Source: Nansenia antarctica | Taxonomy: Eukaryota; Chordata; Actinopteri; Argentiniformes; Microstomatidae | NCBI GenBank assembly: GCA_963989245.1 | Contig: OZ022358.1 | Span: 1,204,167-1,268,166, forward strand | Length of the DNA: 64,000 nt | Direction: 5' to 3' | In this document: piece by piece, positions 62,888-64,000 of the stretch | How positions within the stretch are numbered: the first letter of the stretch is position 1 | How the letters are laid out: the number at the start of each line of letters is the position of its first letter | The notes under the pieces: generated by a model | Databases searched by the model: none | Seen by the model: the letters and a program-made list of their open reading frames with translations, nothing else | Told to the model about the DNA's origin: nothing | Made by a program: the position numbers and the translations under genes

Positions 62888-63549
62888 TGCAACTGGCATC
62901 TGCAACTGGTTCTCCAGCTGCACAACAGCGGAGAGAAATGCGCTACAGAGAGTCGTGAGAACAGCACAGAAGATCACCGGCGCCCCCCTCCCCTCTCTGG
63001 AAGAGCTGTACAACACACGCTGTCTCAGGAAGGCCTCCAAGATCTCCAGGGACCCGACCCACCCTGGGTACGAACACTTTACCAGGCTGCCCTCGAAAAG
63101 GCGGTTCAGGACCCTGGCCGCAAGGACAAACAGACTGAAGAACAGCTTCTACCACAGGGCCGTCCAGGCCCTGAACACAGCAAAGACCTAGGTTCTGGGC
63201 CCAGGACAGTCTGGACGGATTGATGGCAGCTGCTGGTCTGAAAAAATCAGGTGTAGTGCTGAGGCACAAACATGTACATTTCAAGCCTGCAAACTGCGAC
63301 ACTTTAAATAAATGTGCAATAACACTATTGTGCAATATGACAACCCTAGTCGTCTATCTGTACAGTATAGTATAGTGGATAGTGTACATAGCCTTTATTT
63401 ATGTAAACCAGCTCCTTCCCTTCTTGTGATTTTTTAAAAAGTTTTTTGTTTTTCTTTCCTAACACCAGGGGAGCCACCCCTCCTAAATTTCGTTGTTTGG
63501 TACCTGTACTGTAGCAATGACAATAAAGACCATTCATTCATTCATTCAT
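62888..63549 (+). mobile_element. Non-LTR family A copy 4, longest
   Basis: The coding end reads AQKITGAPLPSLEELYNTRC, RKASKISRDPTHPGYEHFTR and LKNSFYHRAVQALNTAKT, then TAG at 63189 and a 3' UTR ending AATAAAGACC(ATTC)n. 5'-truncated. It inserted into the 11-mer minisatellite, which continues on the other side. Confidence 0.88.
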
Positions 63550-64000
63550 GACTTGTTCATAACCTGTTCATATCCTGTTCATAACCATGTTCATAGTCTG
63601 TTCATAGTCTGTTCATAGCCTGTTCATAGTCTGTTCATAGCCCTGTTCATAGCCCTGTTCATAACCATGTTCATAGTCTGTTCATAGTCTGTTCATAACC
63701 ATGTTCATAGTCTGTTCATAGTCTGTTCATAACCATGTTCATAGTCTGTTCATAGCCTGTTCATAGTCTGTTCATAGTCTGTTCATAACCCTGTTCATAG
63801 TCTGTTCATAGTCTGTTCATAACCCTGTTCATAGTCTGTTCATAGTCTGTTCATAGCCTGTTTATAGTCTGTTCATAGCCTGTTCATAGCCTTGTTCATA
63901 CCCCTGTTCATATCCTGTTCATAACCTGTTCATAGCCTTGTTCATAGTCTGTCCATAACCTGTTCATAGCCTTGTTCATAGTCTGTCCATAGCCTGTTCA
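63550..64000. repeat. 11-mer minisatellite (GTTCATAGTCT), right block
   Basis: Same units as 62197-62886, running off the window edge. Confidence 0.95.

Noticed and set aside
62197..64000. CRISPR-like or centromeric array
   Set aside because: An 11-mer unit without spacers; too short a unit for a typical fish centromere satellite.

Overview
The window is teleost fish nuclear DNA. The host genes are intron-split vertebrate genes with fish-like protein sequence, and they sit in a background of fish transposable elements (BEL/Pao, piggyBac, hAT, Tc1/mariner, L2-like LINEs, tRNA-derived SINEs) and very dense short tandem repeats. The microsatellite density and a fragment of a gypsy element with integrase upstream of reverse transcriptase (a Gmr1-like layout, first described from cod) would fit a cod-like fish. 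That is only a weak inference.

Three host genes can be read. (1) clcn5, + strand, 2014-15574: thirteen coding exons join without a frame break into an 817-residue ClC-5 endosomal chloride/proton exchanger, with a 3' UTR to about 17.6 kb. (2) A TNF-superfamily ligand, - strand, 52116-46308: five exons, 328 residues, type II membrane protein, closest in feel to TRAIL (TNFSF10), with a histidine-rich insertion inside the TNF domain. (3) An alpha-1,3-fucosyltransferase of GT10 (Fut9-like), + strand, 57602-58699: one coding exon, 365 residues.

Between clcn5 and the TNF ligand lie about 29 kb with no host gene. They hold minisatellites, a chimeric LINE/Tc1 repeat (20.5-21.5 and 28.2-28.9 kb), a hAT-like element with a triplicated interior (21.7-22.5 kb), a repeatedly duplicated composite region with inverted LINE ends (22.9-27.4 kb), a TIR element (27.6-28.2 kb), a nearly pristine BEL/Pao retrotransposon (30.8-39.3 kb) and an apparently complete piggyBac transposon (41.0-44.0 kb) inside an L2-like LINE. 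After the TNF gene come degenerate telomere-like arrays, the fucosyltransferase with a GC-box-bearing minisatellite directly after its stop codon, and an 11-mer minisatellite running off the right edge.

The most striking system is a non-autonomous hAT family (ends CAGGGTTTCCGTTA) present twice. Both copies have 8-bp target duplications and nearly the same ends but different cargo. The copy in a clcn5 intron carries a piece of a GH18 chitinase exon. The copy in the 3' LTR of the BEL element carries a piece of a gypsy protease-integrase region. This looks like a 'Pack-hAT' that picks up foreign coding sequence, and the second copy must have moved very recently because it interrupts an LTR that differs from its partner at one position.
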